Of a DNA stretch of 64,000 nucleotides, positions 8,473-21,830 are shown piece after piece. This stretch comes from Escarpia spicata (taxonomy: Eukaryota > Annelida > Polychaeta > Sabellida > Siboglinidae): the NCBI GenBank assembly GCA_963995525.1, contig OZ023206.1:186001-250000 (forward strand), written 5' to 3'. The first letter of the stretch is position 1. Each line of letters opens with the position of its first letter. The notes beneath the pieces are model-generated. The model was not told the origin of the DNA. It did not search any database and saw only the letters and a program-made list of their open reading frames with translations. Position numbers and translations under genes: made by a program.

Positions 8473-11405
8473 GGTTAATCTAGTTATGTGTGTAGCTTGA
8501 TATCAATCTAGCCTTCGTGAAGATTTGTAACATGCAAAACATCTATTTGGGGTAAGACCACATTAAATATCCTTCCGCCGAAAAAAGTGCATTACAAATA
8601 CCGTTTTGCTGTGATATGCATTAATTTTTTTCGAACACTTTGATATGGGACATGTTTGTCTCGTGAGTACTGAAGGTACTGCTGCTTTAGACAAGAAAAA
8701 ACTTCAAATGGGGATGAGTTTTCACACCTATAACTTACGTAATATGTTCTTGTAACTTACGTGACGGGGATAAAACGGTAACATGCATTCCCATTTGGGG
8801 TTAATCTAGTTATGTGTGTAGCTTGATATCAATCTACCCTTCTTTAAGATTTGTAACATGCAAAACATCTATTTGGGGTAAGACCACATTAAGGATCCTT
8901 CCGCCGAAAAAAGTGCACTACAAATACCGTTTTGCTGTGATATGCATTAATGTTTTTCGAACATGTTGACATGGGACATGTTTGTCTCGTGAGTACTGAA
9001 TGTACTGCTGCTTTACACAAGATAAAACATCAAATGGGGATGAGTTTTCACACCTATAACTTACGTAATATGTTCTTGTAACTTACGTGACGGGGATAAA
9101 ACGGTAACATGCATTCCCATTTGGGGTTAATCTAGTTATGTGTGTAGCTTGATATCAATCTAGCCTTCGTGAAGATTTGTAACGTGCAAAACATATATTT
9201 GGGGTAAGACCACATTAAAGATCCTTCCGCCGAAAAAAGTGCACTACAAATACCGTTTTGCTGTGATTTGCATTAATTTTTTTCGAACATTTTTACATGG
9301 GACATGTTTGTCTCGTGAGTACTGAATGTACTGCTGCTTTAGACAAGATAAAACATCAAATGGGGATGAATTTTCACACCTATAACTTACGTAATATGTT
9401 CTTGTAACTTACGTGACGGGGATAAAACGGTAACATGCATTCCCATTTGGGGTTAATCTAGTTATGTGTGTAGCTTGATATCAATCTAGCCTTCGTGAAG
9501 ATTTGTAACATGCAAAACATCTATTTGGGGTAAGACCACATTAAATATCCTTCCGCCGAAAAAAGTGCATTACAAATACCGTTTTGCTGTGATATGCATT
9601 AATTTTTTTCGAACACTTTGATATGGGACATGTTTGTCTCGTGAGTACTGAAGGTACTGCTGCTTTAGACAAGAAAAAACTTCAAATGGGGATGAGTTTT
9701 CACACCTATAACTTACGTAATATGTTCTTGTAACTTACGTGACGGGGATAAAACGGTAACATGCATTCCCATTTGGGGTTAATCTAGTTATGTGTGTAGC
9801 TTGATATCAATCTAGCCTTCGTGAAGATTTGTAACGTGCAAAACATCTATTTGGGGTAAGACCACATTAAGGATCCTTCCGCCGAAAAAAGTGCACTACA
9901 AATACCGTTTTGCTGTGATATGCATTAATTTTTTTCGAACATTTTGACATGGGACATGTTTGTCTCGTGAGTACTGAATGTACTGCTGCTTTACACAAGA
10001 TAAAACATCAAATGGGGATGAGTTTTCACACCTATAACTTACGTAATATGTTCTTGTAACTTACATGACGGGGATAAAACGGTAACATGCATTCCCATTT
10101 GGGGTTAATCTAGTTATGTGTGTAGCTTGATATCAATCTAGCCTTCGTGAAGATTTGTAACGTGCAAAACATATATTTGGGGTAAGACCACATTAAAATC
10201 CTTCCGCCGAAAAAAGTGCACTACAAATACCGTTTTGCTGTGATTTGCATTAATTTTTTTAGAAAACTTTGATATGGGACATGTTTGTCTCGTGAGTACT
10301 GAAGGTACTGCTGCTTTAGACAAGAAAAAACTTCAAATGGGGATGAGTTTTCACACCTATAACTTACGTAATATGTTCTTGTAACTTACGTGACGGGGAT
10401 AAAACGGTAACATGCATTCCCATTTGGGGTTAATCTAGTTATGTGTGTAGCATGATATCAATCTAGCCTTCGTGAAGATTTGTAACATGCAAAACATCTA
10501 TTTGGGGTAAGACCACATTAAGGATCCTTCCGCCGAAAAAAGTGCACTACAAATACCGTTTTGCTGTGATATGCATTAATTTTTTTCGAACATTTTGACA
10601 TGGGACATGTTTGTCTCGTGAGTACTGAATGTACTGCTGCTTTAGACAAAATAAAACATCAAATGGGGATGAGTTTTCACACCTATAACTTACGTAATAT
10701 GTTCTTGTAACTTACGTGACGGGGATAAAACGGTAACATGCATTCCCATTTGGGGTTAATCTAGTTATGTGTGTAGCTTGATATCAATCTACCCTTCGTG
10801 AAGATTTGTAACATGCAAAACATCTATTTGGGGTAAGACCACATTAAGGATCCTTCCGCCGAAAAAAGTGCACTACAAATACCGTTTTGCTGTGATTTGC
10901 ATTAATTTTTTTCGAAAACTTTGATATGGGACATGTTTGTCTCGTGAGTACTGAAGGTACTGCTGCTTTAGACAAGAAAAAACTTCAAATGGGGATGAGT
11001 TTTCACACCTATAACTTACGTAATATGTTCTTGTAACTTACGTGACGGGGATAAAACGGTAACATGCATTCCCATTTGGGGTTAATCTAGTTATGTGTGT
11101 AGCTTGATATCAATCTACCCTTCGTTAAGATTTGTAACATGCAAAACATCTATTTGGGGTAAGACCACATTAAGGATCCTTCCGCCGAAAAAAGTGCACT
11201 ACAAATACCGTTTTGCTGTGATATGCATTAATTTTTTTCGAACATGTTGACATGGGACATGTTTGTCTCGTGAGTACTGAATGTACTGCTGCTTTACACA
11301 AGATAAAACATCAAATGGGGATGAGTTTTCACACCTATAACTTACGTAATATGTTCTTGTAACTTACGTGACGGGGATAAAACGGTAACATGCATTCCCA
11401 TTTGG

Positions 11406-14400
11406 GGTTAATCTAGTTATGTGTGTAGCTTGATATCAATCTAGCCTTCGTGAAGATTTGTAACGTGCAAAACATATATTTGGGGTAAGACCACATTAAA
11501 GATCCTTCCGCCGAAAAAAGTGCACTACAAATACCGTTTTGCTGTGATTTGCATTAATTTTTTTCGAACATTTTTACATGGGCATGTTTGTCTCGTGAGT
11601 ACTGAATGTACTGCTGCTTTAGACAAGATAAAACATCAAATGGGGATGAATTTTCACACCTATAACTTACGTAATATGTTCTTGTAACTTACGTGACGGG
11701 GATAAAACGGTAACATGCATTCCCATTTGGGGTTAATCTAGTTATGTGTGTAGCTTGATATCAATCTAGCCTTCGTGAAGATTTGTAACATGCAAAACAT
11801 CTATTTGGGGTAAGACCACATTAAATATCCTTCCGCCGAAAAAAGTGCATTACAAATACCGTTTTGCTGTGATATGCATTAATTTTTTTCGAACACTTTG
11901 ATATGGGACATGTTTGTCTCGTGAGTACTGAAGGTACTGCTGCTTTAGACAAGAAAAAACTTCAAATGGGGATGAGTTTTCACACCTATAACTTACGTAA
12001 TATGTTCTTGTAACTTACGTGACGGGGATAAAACGGTAACATGCATTCCCATTTGGGGTTAATCTAGTTATGTGTGTAGCTTGATATCAATCTAGCCTTC
12101 GTGAAGATTTGTAACGTGCAAAACATATATTTGGGGTAAGACCACATTAAAATCCTTCCGCCGAAAAAAGTGCACTACAAATACCGTTTTGCTGTGATTT
12201 GCATTAATTTTTTTCGAAAACTTTGATATGGGACATGTTTGTCTCGTGAGTACTGAAGGTACTGCTGCTTTAGACAAGAAAAAACTTCAAATGGGGATGA
12301 GTTTTCACACCTATAACTTACGTAATATGTTCTTTTAACTTACGTGACGGGGATAAAACGGTAACATGCATTCCCATGTGGGGTTAATCTAGTTATGTGT
12401 GTAGCTTGATATCAATCTACCCTTCGTTAAGATTTGTAACATGCAAAACATCTATTTGGGGTAAGACCACATTAAGGATCCTTCCGCCGAAAAAAGTGCA
12501 CTACAAATACCGTTTTGCTGTGATATGCATTAATTTTTTTCGAACATGTTGACATGGGACATGTTTGTCTCGTGAGTACTGAATGTACTGCTGCTTTACA
12601 CAAGATAAAACATCAAATGGGGATGAGTTTTCACACCTATAACTTACGTAATATGTTCTTGTAACTTACGTGACGGGGATAAAACGGTAACATGCATTCC
12701 CATTTGGGGTTAATCTAGTTATGTGTGTAGCTTGATATCAATCTAGCCTTCGTGAAGATTTGTAACGTGCAAAACATATATTTGGGGTAAGACCACATTA
12801 AAGATCCTTCCGCCGAAAAAAGTGCACTACAAATACCGTTTTGGTGTGATTTGCATTAATTTTTTTCGAACATTTTTACATGGGACATGTTTGTCTCGTG
12901 AGTACTGAATGTACTGCTGCTTTAGACAAGATAAAACATCAAATGGGGATGAATTTTCACACCTATAACTTACGTAATATGTTCTTGTAACTTATGTGAC
13001 GGGGATAAAACGGTAACATGCATTCCCATTTGGGGTTAATCTAGTTATGTGTGTAGCTTGATATCAATCTAGCCTTCGTGAAGATTTGTAACATGCAAAA
13101 CATCTATTTGGGGTAAGACCACATTAAATATCCTTCCGCCGAAAAAAGTGCATTACAAATACCGTTTTGCTGTGATATGCATTAATTTTTTTCGAACACT
13201 TTGATATGGGACATGTTTGTCTCGTGAGTACTGAAGGTACTGCTGCTTTAGACAAGAAAAAACTTCAAATGGGGATGAGTTTTCACACCTATAACTTACG
13301 TAATATGTTCTTGTAACTTACGTGACGGGGATAAAACGGTAACATGCATTCCCATTTGGGGTTAATCTAGTTATGTGTGTAGCTTGATATCAATCTAGCC
13401 TTCGTGAAGATTTGTAACGTGCAAAACATCTATTTGGGGTAAGACCACATTAAGGATCCTTCCGCCGAACAAAGTGCACTACAAATACCGTTTTGCTGTG
13501 ATATGCATTAATTTTTTTCGAACATTTTTACATGGGACATGTTTGTCTCGTGAGTACTGAATGTACTGCTGCTTTACACAAGATAAAACATCAAATGGGG
13601 ATGAGTTTTCACACCTATAACTTACGTAATATGTTCTTGTAACTTACATGACGGGGATAAAACGGTAACATGCATTCCCATTTGGGGTTAATCTAGTTAT
13701 GTGTGTAGCTTGATATCAATCTAGCCTTCGTGAAGATTTGTAACATGCAAAACATCTATTTGGGGTAAGACCACATTAAGGATCCTTCCGCCGAAAAAAG
13801 TGCACTACAAATACCGTTTTGCTGTGATATGCATTAATTTTTTTCGAACATTTTTACATGGGACATGTTTGTCTCGTGAGTACTGAATGTACTGCTGCTT
13901 TAGACAAGATAAAACATCAAATGGGGATAAGTTTTCACACCTATAACTTACGTAATATGTTCTTGTAACTTACGTGACGGGGATAAAACGGTAACATGCA
14001 TTCCCATTTGGGGTTAATCTAGTTATGTGTGTAGCTTGATATCAATCTAGCCTTCGTGAAGATTTGTAACGTGCAAAACATATATTTGGGGTAAGACCAC
14101 ATTAAAGATCCTTCCGCCGAAAAAAGTGCACTACAAATACCGTTTTGCTGTGATTTGCATTAATTTTTTTCAAAAACTTTGATATGGGACATGTTTGTCT
14201 CGTGAGTACTGAAGGTACTGCTGGTTTAGACAAGAAAAAACTTCAAATGGGGATGAGTTTTCACACCTATAACTTACGTAATATGTTCTTGTAACTTACG
14301 TGACGGGGATAAAACGGTAACATGCATTCCCATTTGGGGTTAATCTAGTTATGTGTGTAGCTTGATATCAATCTACCCTTCGTGAAGATTTGTAACATGC

Positions 14401-15641
14401 AAAACATCTATTTGGGGTAAGACCACATTAAGGATCCTTCCGCCGAAAAAAGTGCACTACAAATACCGTTTTGCTGTGATTTGCATTAATTTTTTTCGAA
14501 AACTTTGATATGGGACATGTTTGTCTCGTGAGTACTGAAGGTACTGCTGCTTTAGACAAGAAAAAACTTCAAATGGGGATGAGTTTTCACACCTATAACT
14601 TACGTAATATGTTCTTGTAACTTACGTGACGGGGATAAAACGGTAACATGCATTCCCATTTGGGGTTAATCTAGTTATGTGTGTAGCTTGATATCAATCT
14701 ACCCTTCGTGAAGATTTGTAACATGCAAAACATCTATTTGGGGTAAGACCACATTAAGGATCCTTCCGCCGAAAAAAGTGCACTACAAATACCGTTTTGC
14801 TGTGATTTGCATTAATTTTTTTCGAAAACTTTGATATGGGACATGTTTGTCTCGTGAGTACTGAAGGTACTGCTGCTTTAGACAAGAAAAAACTTCAAAT
14901 GGGGATGAGTTTTCACACCTATAACTTACGTAATATGTTCTTGTAACTTACGTGACGGGGATAAAACGGTAACATGCATTCCCATTTGGGGTTAATCTAG
15001 TTATGTGTGTAGCTTGATATCAATCTAGCCTTCGTGAAGATTTGTAACGTGCAAAACATATATTTGGGGTAAGACCACATTAAAGATCCTTCCGCCGAAA
15101 AAAGTGCACTACAAATACCGTTTTGCTGTGATTTGCATTAATTTTTTTCGAAAACTTTGATATGGGACATGTTTGTCTCGTGAGTACTGAAGGTACTGCT
15201 GCTTTAGATAAGAAAAAACTTCAAATGGGGATGAGTTTTCACACCTATAACTTACGTAATATGTTCTTGTAACTTACGTGACGGGGATAAAACGGTAACA
15301 TGCATTCCCATTTGGGTTTAATCTAGTTATGTGTGTAGCTTGATATCAATCTACCCTTCGTGAAGATTTGTAACATGCAAAACATCTATTTGAGGTAAGA
15401 CCACATTAAATATCCTTCCGCCGAAAAAAGTGCATTACAAATACCGTTTTGCTGTGATATGCATTAATTTTTTTCGAACACTTTGATATGGGACATGTTT
15501 GTCTCGTGAGTACTGAAGGTACTGCTGCTTTAGACAAGAAAAAACTTCAAATGGGGATGAGTTTTCACACCTATAACTTACGTAATATGTTCTTGTAACT
15601 TACGTGACGGGGATAAAACGGTAACATGCATTCCCATTTGG
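11406..15641 (+). repeat. Mixed region without a clear HOR
   Basis: Thirteen monomers in the order F, G, B, H, F, G, A, J, I, E, E, I, G. The F at 11406 has a 1-bp deletion (GGGCATG). The B at 12057 ends with CCCATGTGGGG. The A at 13360 has GAACAAAG and TTTTACATG. The I at 14012 has TTCAAAAAC and CTGGTTTAG. The G at 15316 has an E-like head (CTACCC) and TTTGAGGTAAG, so it may be a hybrid. The density of private changes suggests an older, less recently homogenised stretch. I see no gene. Confidence 0.8.
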
Positions 15642-16292
15642 GGTTAATCTAGTTATGTGTGTAGCTTGATATCAATCTAGCCTTCGTGAAGATTTGTAAC
15701 GTGCAAAACATCTATTTGGGGTAAGACCACATTAAGGATCCTTCCGCCGAAAAAAGTGCACTACAAATACCGTTTTGCTGTGATATGCATTAATTTGTTT
15801 CGAACATTTTGACATGGGACATGTTTGTCTCGTGAGTACTGAATGTACTGCTGCTTTACACAAGATAAAACATCAAATGGGGATGAGTTTTCACACCTAT
15901 AACTTACGTAATATGTTCTTGTAACTTACATGACGGGGATAAAACGGTAACATGCATTCCCATTTGGGGTTAATCTAGTTATGTGTGTAGCTTGATATCA
16001 ATCTAGCCTTCGTGAAGATTTGTAACGTGCAAAACATATATTTGGGGTAAGACCACATTAAAATCCTTCCGCCGAAAAAAGTGCACTACAAATACCGTTT
16101 TGCTGTGATTTGCATTAATTTTTTTCGAAAACTTTGATATGGGACATGTTTGTCTCGTGAGTACTGAAGGTACTGCTGCTTTAGACAAGAAAAAACTTCA
16201 AATGGGGATGAGTTTTCACACCTATAACTTACGTAATATGTTCTTGTAACTTACGTGACGGGGATAAAACGGTATCATGCATTCCCATTTGG

Positions 16293-16618
16293 GGTTAATC
16301 TAGTTATGTGTGTAGCTTGATATCAATCTAGCCTTCGTGAAGATTTGTAACATGCAAAACATCTATTTGGGGTAAGACCACATTAAGGATCCTTCCGCCG
16401 AAAAAAGTGCACTACAAATACCGTTTTGCTGTGATATGCATTAATTTTTTTCGAACATTTTTACATGGGACATGTTTGTCTCGTGAGTACTGAATGTACT
16501 GCTGCTTTAGACAAGATAAAACATCAAATGGGGATAAGTTTTCACACCTATAACTTACGTAATATGTTCTTGTAACTTACGTGACGGGGATAAAACGGTA
16601 ACATGCATTCCCATTTGG
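16293..16618 (+). repeat. Subtype J (and close variant C) monomer (representative)
   Basis: Diagnostic: TAGCC, AACATGC, CATCTAT, GGATCC, GATATGCAT, CATTTTTACATG, GAATG, TTAGACAAGATAAAAC and GGGATAAGT. Fifteen copies start at 652, 4562, 13686, 16293, 17596, 18899, 20202, 21505, 24110, 32584, 34540, 43017, 58336, 62247 and 63551. The two at 652 and 4562 share ATTGTTTTCG and are labelled C. The last three carry GGGATGAGT instead. J usually follows B. Confidence 0.88.
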
Positions 16619-16944
16619 GGTTAATCTAGTTATGTGTGTAGCTTGATATCAATCTAGCCTTCGTGAAGATTTGTAACGTGCAAAACATATATTTGGGGTA
16701 AGACCACATTAAAGATCCTTCCGCCGAAAAAAGTGCACTACAAATACCGTTTTGCTGTGATTTGCATTAATTTTTTTCGAAAACTTTGATATGGGACATG
16801 TTTGTCTCGTGAGTACTGAAGGTACTGCTGCTTTAGACAAGAAAAAACTTCAAATGGGGATGAGTTTTCACACCTATAACTTACGTAATATGTTCTTGTA
16901 ACTTACGTGACGGGGATAAAACGGTAACATGCATTCCCATTTGG
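16619..16944 (+). repeat. Subtype I monomer (representative)
   Basis: Combines an F-like head (TAGCC, AACGTGC, CATATAT, TTAAAGATCC) with an E-like tail (GATTTGCAT, AAAACTTTGATATG, GAAGGTACT, AAAAAACTTC, GGGATGAGT). It may therefore be an old recombinant of the two. Twenty-five copies start at 14012, 14990, 16619, 17922, 19225, 20528, 21831, 24436, 25414, 26066, 26718, 27370, 30303, 30955, 33236, 35192, 36822, 38779, 41714, 43669, 45626, 55737, 56063, 58010 and 59640. Two (21831, 24436) share GTGAAGGGG in place of GTGACGGGG. Two (45626, 56063) share GGGACATATTTG. Confidence 0.87.
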
Positions 16945-19900
16945 GGTTAATCTAGTTATGTGTGTAGCTTGATATCAATCTAGCCTTCGTGAAGATTTGT
17001 AACGTGCAAAACATCTATTTGGGGTAAGACCACATTAAGGATCCTTCCGCCGAAAAAAGTGCACTACAAATACCGTTTTGCTGTGATATGCATTAATTTG
17101 TTTCGAACATTTTGACATGGGACATGTTTGTCTCGTGAGTACTGAATGTACTGCTGCTTTACACAAGATAAAACATCAAATGGGGATGAGTTTTCACACC
17201 TATAACTTACGTAATATGTTCTTGTAACTTACATGACGGGGATAAAACGGTAACATGCATTCCCATTTGGGGTTAATCTAGTTATGTGTGTAGCTTGATA
17301 TCAATCTAGCCTTCGTGAAGATTTGTAACGTGCAAAACATATATTTGGGGTAAGACCACATTAAAATCCTTCCGCCGAAAAAAGTGCACTACAAATACCG
17401 TTTTGCTGTGATTTGCATTAATTTTTTTCGAAAACTTTGATATGGGACATGTTTGTCTCGTGAGTACTGAAGGTACTGCTGCTTTAGACAAGAAAAAACT
17501 TCAAATGGGGATGAGTTTTCACACCTATAACTTACGTAATATGTTCTTGTAACTTACGTGACGGGGATAAAACGGTATCATGCATTCCCATTTGGGGTTA
17601 ATCTAGTTATGTGTGTAGCTTGATATCAATCTAGCCTTCGTGAAGATTTGTAACATGCAAAACATCTATTTGGGGTAAGACCACATTAAGGATCCTTCCG
17701 CCGAAAAAAGTGCACTACAAATACCGTTTTGCTGTGATATGCATTAATTTTTTTCGAACATTTTTACATGGGACATGTTTGTCTCGTGAGTACTGAATGT
17801 ACTGCTGCTTTAGACAAGATAAAACATCAAATGGGGATAAGTTTTCACACCTATAACTTACGTAATATGTTCTTGTAACTTACGTGACGGGGATAAAACG
17901 GTAACATGCATTCCCATTTGGGGTTAATCTAGTTATGTGTGTAGCTTGATATCAATCTAGCCTTCGTGAAGATTTGTAACGTGCAAAACATATATTTGGG
18001 GTAAGACCACATTAAAGATCCTTCCGCCGAAAAAAGTGCACTACAAATACCGTTTTGCTGTGATTTGCATTAATTTTTTTCGAAAACTTTGATATGGGAC
18101 ATGTTTGTCTCGTGAGTACTGAAGGTACTGCTGCTTTAGACAAGAAAAAACTTCAAATGGGGATGAGTTTTCACACCTATAACTTACGTAATATGTTCTT
18201 GTAACTTACGTGACGGGGATAAAACGGTAACATGCATTCCCATTTGGGGTTAATCTAGTTATGTGTGTAGCTTGATATCAATCTAGCCTTCGTGAAGATT
18301 TGTAACGTGCAAAACATCTATTTGGGGTAAGACCACATTAAGGATCCTTCCGCCGAAAAAAGTGCACTACAAATACCGTTTTGCTGTGATATGCATTAAT
18401 TTGTTTCGAACATTTTGACATGGGACATGTTTGTCTCGTGAGTACTGAATGTACTGCTGCTTTACACAAGATAAAACATCAAATGGGGATGAGTTTTCAC
18501 ACCTATAACTTACGTAATATGTTCTTGTAACTTACATGACGGGGATAAAACGGTAACATGCATTCCCATTTGGGGTTAATCTAGTTATGTGTGTAGCTTG
18601 ATATCAATCTAGCCTTCGTGAAGATTTGTAACGTGCAAAACATATATTTGGGGTAAGACCACATTAAAATCCTTCCGCCGAAAAAAGTGCACTACAAATA
18701 CCGTTTTGCTGTGATTTGCATTAATTTTTTTCGAAAACTTTGATATGGGACATGTTTGTCTCGTGAGTACTGAAGGTACTGCTGCTTTAGACAAGAAAAA
18801 ACTTCAAATGGGGATGAGTTTTCACACCTATAACTTACGTAATATGTTCTTGTAACTTACGTGACGGGGATAAAACGGTATCATGCATTCCCATTTGGGG
18901 TTAATCTAGTTATGTGTGTAGCTTGATATCAATCTAGCCTTCGTGAAGATTTGTAACATGCAAAACATCTATTTGGGGTAAGACCACATTAAGGATCCTT
19001 CCGCCGAAAAAAGTGCACTACAAATACCGTTTTGCTGTGATATGCATTAATTTTTTTCGAACATTTTTACATGGGACATGTTTGTCTCGTGAGTACTGAA
19101 TGTACTGCTGCTTTAGACAAGATAAAACATCAAATGGGGATAAGTTTTCACACCTATAACTTACGTAATATGTTCTTGTAACTTACGTGACGGGGATAAA
19201 ACGGTAACATGCATTCCCATTTGGGGTTAATCTAGTTATGTGTGTAGCTTGATATCAATCTAGCCTTCGTGAAGATTTGTAACGTGCAAAACATATATTT
19301 GGGGTAAGACCACATTAAAGATCCTTCCGCCGAAAAAAGTGCACTACAAATACCGTTTTGCTGTGATTTGCATTAATTTTTTTCGAAAACTTTGATATGG
19401 GACATGTTTGTCTCGTGAGTACTGAAGGTACTGCTGCTTTAGACAAGAAAAAACTTCAAATGGGGATGAGTTTTCACACCTATAACTTACGTAATATGTT
19501 CTTGTAACTTACGTGACGGGGATAAAACGGTAACATGCATTCCCATTTGGGGTTAATCTAGTTATGTGTGTAGCTTGATATCAATCTAGCCTTCGTGAAG
19601 ATTTGTAACGTGCAAAACATCTATTTGGGGTAAGACCACATTAAGGATCCTTCCGCCGAAAAAAGTGCACTACAAATACCGTTTTGCTGTGATATGCATT
19701 AATTTGTTTCGAACATTTTGACATGGGACATGTTTGTCTCGTGAGTACTGAATGTACTGCTGCTTTACACAAGATAAAACATCAAATGGGGATGAGTTTT
19801 CACACCTATAACTTACGTAATATGTTCTTGTAACTTACATGACGGGGATAAAACGGTAACATGCATTCCCATTTGGGGTTAATCTAGTTATGTGTGTAGC

Positions 19901-21830
19901 TTGATATCAATCTAGCCTTCGTGAAGATTTGTAACGTGCAAAACATATATTTGGGGTAAGACCACATTAAAATCCTTCCGCCGAAAAAAGTGCACTACAA
20001 ATACCGTTTTGCTGTGATTTGCATTAATTTTTTTCGAAAACTTTGATATGGGACATGTTTGTCTCGTGAGTACTGAAGGTACTGCTGCTTTAGACAAGAA
20101 AAAACTTCAAATGGGGATGAGTTTTCACACCTATAACTTACGTAATATGTTCTTGTAACTTACGTGACGGGGATAAAACGGTATCATGCATTCCCATTTG
20201 GGGTTAATCTAGTTATGTGTGTAGCTTGATATCAATCTAGCCTTCGTGAAGATTTGTAACATGCAAAACATCTATTTGGGGTAAGACCACATTAAGGATC
20301 CTTCCGCCGAAAAAAGTGCACTACAAATACCGTTTTGCTGTGATATGCATTAATTTTTTTCGAACATTTTTACATGGGACATGTTTGTCTCGTGAGTACT
20401 GAATGTACTGCTGCTTTAGACAAGATAAAACATCAAATGGGGATAAGTTTTCACACCTATAACTTACGTAATATGTTCTTGTAACTTACGTGACGGGGAT
20501 AAAACGGTAACATGCATTCCCATTTGGGGTTAATCTAGTTATGTGTGTAGCTTGATATCAATCTAGCCTTCGTGAAGATTTGTAACGTGCAAAACATATA
20601 TTTGGGGTAAGACCACATTAAAGATCCTTCCGCCGAAAAAAGTGCACTACAAATACCGTTTTGCTGTGATTTGCATTAATTTTTTTCGAAAACTTTGATA
20701 TGGGACATGTTTGTCTCGTGAGTACTGAAGGTACTGCTGCTTTAGACAAGAAAAAACTTCAAATGGGGATGAGTTTTCACACCTATAACTTACGTAATAT
20801 GTTCTTGTAACTTACGTGACGGGGATAAAACGGTAACATGCATTCCCATTTGGGGTTAATCTAGTTATGTGTGTAGCTTGATATCAATCTAGCCTTCGTG
20901 AAGATTTGTAACGTGCAAAACATCTATTTGGGGTAAGACCACATTAAGGATCCTTCCGCCGAAAAAAGTGCACTACAAATACCGTTTTGCTGTGATATGC
21001 ATTAATTTGTTTCGAACATTTTGACATGGGACATGTTTGTCTCGTGAGTACTGAATGTACTGCTGCTTTACACAAGATAAAACATCAAATGGGGATGAGT
21101 TTTCACACCTATAACTTACGTAATATGTTCTTGTAACTTACATGACGGGGATAAAACGGTAACATGCATTCCCATTTGGGGTTAATCTAGTTATGTGTGT
21201 AGCTTGATATCAATCTAGCCTTCGTGAAGATTTGTAACGTGCAAAACATATATTTGGGGTAAGACCACATTAAAATCCTTCCGCCGAAAAAAGTGCACTA
21301 CAAATACCGTTTTGCTGTGATTTGCATTAATTTTTTTCGAAAACTTTGATATGGGACATGTTTGTCTCGTGAGTACTGAAGGTACTGCTGCTTTAGACAA
21401 GAAAAAACTTCAAATGGGGATGAGTTTTCACACCTATAACTTACGTAATATGTTCTTGTAACTTACGTGACGGGGATAAAACGGTATCATGCATTCCCAT
21501 TTGGGGTTAATCTAGTTATGTGTGTAGCTTGATATCAATCTAGCCTTCGTGAAGATTTGTAACATGCAAAACATCTATTTGGGGTAAGACCACATTAAGG
21601 ATCCTTCCGCCGAAAAAAGTGCACTACAAATACCGTTTTGCTGTGATATGCATTAATTTTTTTCGAACATTTTTACATGGGACATGTTTGTCTCGTGAGT
21701 ACTGAATGTACTGCTGCTTTAGACAAGATAAAACATCAAATGGGGATAAGTTTTCACACCTATAACTTACGTAATATGTTCTTGTAACTTACGTGACGGG
21801 GATAAAACGGTAACATGCATTCCCATTTGG

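Larger units (their letters stand above)
5866..11405 (+). repeat. Eight-monomer block H-F-G-A-B-D-E-H duplicated at 2933 bp
   Basis: Copy 1 spans 5866-8472 and copy 2 spans 8799-11405; a single G monomer (8473-8798) lies between them. Both copies share rare marks: CTTCTTTAAG and AATGTTTTTCG in the first H, a TTTTTTTAGAAAAC change in B, and CAAAATAAAAC in D. The copies look nearly identical by eye, so the duplication is recent relative to subtype divergence. With the G the effective period is nine monomers. Confidence 0.88.
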
